A stretch of 64,000 nucleotides of DNA from Halobacteriales archaeon QS_1_68_20. Lineage in GTDB: Archaea; Halobacteriota; Halobacteria; Halobacteriales; PXRE01. The stretch is from the NCBI GenBank assembly GCA_003021085.1, contig PXRE01000001.1, positions 62,001 through 126,000 on the forward strand, written 5' to 3'. The notes below the pieces were generated by a model. That model did not search any database. It was not told the DNA's origin and was given only the letters and a program-made list of their open reading frames with translations. Shown here piece by piece: positions 62,782 through 64,000 of this stretch (the stretch's first letter is position 1; every line of letters begins with the position of its first letter). Made by a program: the position numbers and the translations under genes.

Positions 62782-63753
62782 ATGGACCGCGGTTTCCTCG
62801 TTCCGGACACGCGGGCGGTCGACGGACCCGAAATCGCAGAGCGAGCGGACGACCTCGGGTACGACTCCGTCTGGATCCCCGAACTGTGGGGTGACGACGC
62901 CCTCGTCCGACTCACGGACTTCGCGCACCGCCTGGACTGCGACCTCGGCACGGCCATCGTGAACGTCTACTCGCGGTCACCGGCAGTGCTTGCGGCCGCG
63001 GCGTCGACGCTGGACGACGTCGCGCCCGGCCGGGTCACCCTGGGCCTGGGCGTCTCGACGCCGAAGGCCATCGAGGACCTCCACGGCATGGCGTTCGAGC
63101 GCCCGGCCAGGCGCGGCCACGAAACCATCGAACTGATCGAGCGGTTCACCGCCGGCGAAGGCCGCGTGGACTACGACGGCGAACTGTTCGACGTGCAGGA
63201 CTTCCCCGCCCGGTCGGCCGACGTGCCCATCTACTACGCGGCGCTCGGGCCGGCCAACCGCCGCGTCGTCGGCCGTCTGGCCGACGGCTGGATCCCCCAC
63301 AACGTCCCGTTCCGGCGACTCGACGTGGCCTTCGAGACGGTCGCGGAGGCGGCCGAGGAGGCGGGCCGGGACCCCGACGACATCACGGTCGCACCGTACG
63401 TCCCCTGCGCGGTGAGCGAGGATCCGGCGGCCGCCCGAGACGCCATCCGCGGGCACGTCGCCTACTACGTCGGGAGCGGCGAGGGCTACCGGAAGGCGGT
63501 GGCCGCGGCGTTCCCCGAGGCGGCCGACGCCGTGGCCGACGCCTGGCGGTCGGGCGACCGCGAGGCGGCCGCCGACGCGGTCACCGACGAGATGGTCGAC
63601 GCGCTGGGCGTCGCGGGAACGCCCGAACGGGCGCGCGAACGCCTCCGTGACCTCGTCGCGGAGACCGCAATCGACTATCCCATCCTCGTCGTCCCCGCCC
63701 AGGCCGCCGGAGAACTCGCGGAGCCGACCATGGAAGCGCTGGCGCCGGAGTGA
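62782..63753 (+). CDS. Luciferase-like (LLM) F420-dependent oxidoreductase
   Basis: 323 residues from ATG 62782. TTTTATC about 30 bp upstream is the promoter. Typical barrel: ERADDLGYDSVWIPELWGDD, LGTAIVNVYSRSPAVLAAAA, VTLGLGVSTPKAIEDLHGM, VPIYYAALGPANRRVVGRLA, then DGWIPHN and, in the C-terminal part, VDALGVAGTPERARERLRDL. The LLM family binds FMN or F420; the lack of an obvious FMN phosphate pattern and the haloarchaeal context favour F420. Haloarchaea make F420 with CofD, which this window also encodes. The substrate is not known. A 55-residue ORF overlaps its stop as GTGA. Confidence 0.9.
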   Translation: MDRGFLVPDTRAVDGPEIAERADDLGYDSVWIPELWGDDALVRLTDFAHRLDCDLGTAIVNVYSRSPAVLAAAASTLDDVAPGRVTLGLGVSTPKAIEDLHGMAFERPARRGHETIELIERFTAGEGRVDYDGELFDVQDFPARSADVPIYYAALGPANRRVVGRLADGWIPHNVPFRRLDVAFETVAEAAEEAGRDPDDITVAPYVPCAVSEDPAAARDAIRGHVAYYVGSGEGYRKAVAAAFPEAADAVADAWRSGDREAAADAVTDEMVDALGVAGTPERARERLRDLVAETAIDYPILVVPAQAAGELAEPTMEALAPE

Positions 63754-63917
63754 TCGAATTGGCGACCTGCGCCGAAGAGGACTGCGACCGCGAGGGTGCC
63801 GTCAGACTCCACGTCGCCTGGGCCGACGACCGGACGGTTTGCACCGCACACGCGCGGGTGTGGGCCCAGAAGGACGGCGTCGTCGCGGAACCGCTGGAAG
63901 ACGCGGACTGGCCCTAG
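63750..63917 (+). CDS. Small Cys/His (zinc-ligand) protein
   Basis: 55 residues from GTG 63750, which overlaps the stop of the LLM gene as GTGA. It reads IELATCAEEDCDREGAVRL, then VCTAHARVWAQKDG and a C-terminal AEPLEDADWP. C7, C12, C31 and H34 form a C-x4-C-x18-C-x2-H set suited to a metal. The length and coupling suggest an accessory protein of the F420-type oxidoreductase. The TAG shares CTAG (63914-63917) with the convergent downstream gene. No database family is recalled. Confidence 0.7.
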   Translation: MIELATCAEEDCDREGAVRLHVAWADDRTVCTAHARVWAQKDGVVAEPLEDADWP

Positions 63918-64000
63918 AACAGCGAGACGCCGCTGGCGCCCTCGTGGAAGTAGACGACGCACTCGCTCCCGGGCCGTTTGCTGTCGGACTCGACGTCGAA
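63914..64000 (-). CDS. C-terminal end of an unknown protein (cut by window edge)
   Basis: The last 28 codons of a minus-strand gene enter from the right edge. They read FDVESDSKRPGSECVVYFHE and end GASGVSLF, stop TAG at 63914-63916. The acidic, G/C-ending codons look real, and the stop is shared as CTAG with the 55-residue gene, but the fragment is too short to assign. Confidence 0.5.
   Translation of the reverse strand, partial: FDVESDSKRPGSECVVYFHEGASGVSLF

Overview
The window is a high-GC chromosome segment from a haloarchaeon (class Halobacteria; the catalase-peroxidase looks Haloarcula-like, but I cannot place the genus). Evidence: archaeal-only proteins (S17e, L21e, L24e, S28e, L7Ae, Rpo4, TmcA, DUF655, DUF763), very acidic proteins, bacterio-opsin-activator type HTH regulators, a PccX carboxylase subunit, F420 genes, and many TATA boxes 25-31 nt upstream of start codons, as expected for leaderless mRNAs. 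Many neighbouring genes overlap by exactly ATGA or GTGA. I saw no tRNA, rRNA, CRISPR array, transposase, integrase or origin.

Layout. 1-12 kb: start of a sugar dehydrogenase-like gene (cut by the window edge), katG, a broken DUF433 antitoxin gene, an HPP membrane protein with a geranylgeranyl-reductase-like flavoprotein, enoyl-CoA hydratase, an MFS transporter, a 1010-residue FAD/Fe-S lactate or glycolate dehydrogenase, asd and rps17e. 12-15.5 kb: a tightly overlapped four-gene unit, cofD / Dus-like / CitG-like / DUF447. 15.5-19.3 kb: two paralogous HD-domain hydrolases enclosing a response regulator (preceded by a 33-codon leaderless ORF) and a SHOCT membrane protein. 19.3-22.2 kb: a long intergenic region with a 30-bp palindrome and copy 1 of a structured repeat, an amidohydrolase, an AT-rich patch and a frameshifted lipoprotein gene. 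22-26.5 kb: UspA, BirA, a methyltransferase and the biotin-carrying carboxylase subunit PccA; its partners PccB and PccX lie at 32.8-34.7 kb, and BirA would biotinylate PccA.

26.6-32.2 kb: a frameshifted Tat-exported protein, a bat-like regulator with an internal amber stop, an ICMT-like membrane methyltransferase, an intact bat-like regulator, a cytochrome P450 with a 2Fe-2S ferredoxin, a thioferritin (Dps-like) protein and a short DCC thiol protein. 32.2-32.8 kb: copy 2 of the structured repeat. 34.8-39.4 kb: an Mrr-like/membrane fusion protein, then the conserved archaeal rpl21e-rpo4-DUF655-rsmA-hemK block. 39.4-41.7 kb: two MetE-type genes joined by a 29-codon Cys/His ORF. 41.7-47.2 kb: a 7-TM histidine kinase, a frameshifted methyltransferase, a membrane protein and a penicillin acylase. 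47.4-52.2 kb: a complete Liv-type ABC transporter operon. 52-57.4 kb: UspA, a site-2 protease with CBS domains, DUF763, a membrane protein, and ndk-rpl24e-rps28e-rpl7ae with a long leader. 57.5-64 kb: an NTF2-like protein, tmcA, an old yellow enzyme, a lipoprotein, a multiply broken membrane-protein gene, an F420-type luciferase-like oxidoreductase overlapped by a small zinc-ligand protein, and the end of an unknown gene.

Several genes (about 2.76, 21.72, 27.3, 43.93 kb, three sites at 62.2-62.5 kb, and possibly 32.0 kb) are broken by shifts that each look like one missing base. This suggests either recurrent indel error in the assembly or real gene decay. The most novel-looking signals are the repeated structured intergenic element, the two small coupled ORFs, and the cofD-linked cluster.
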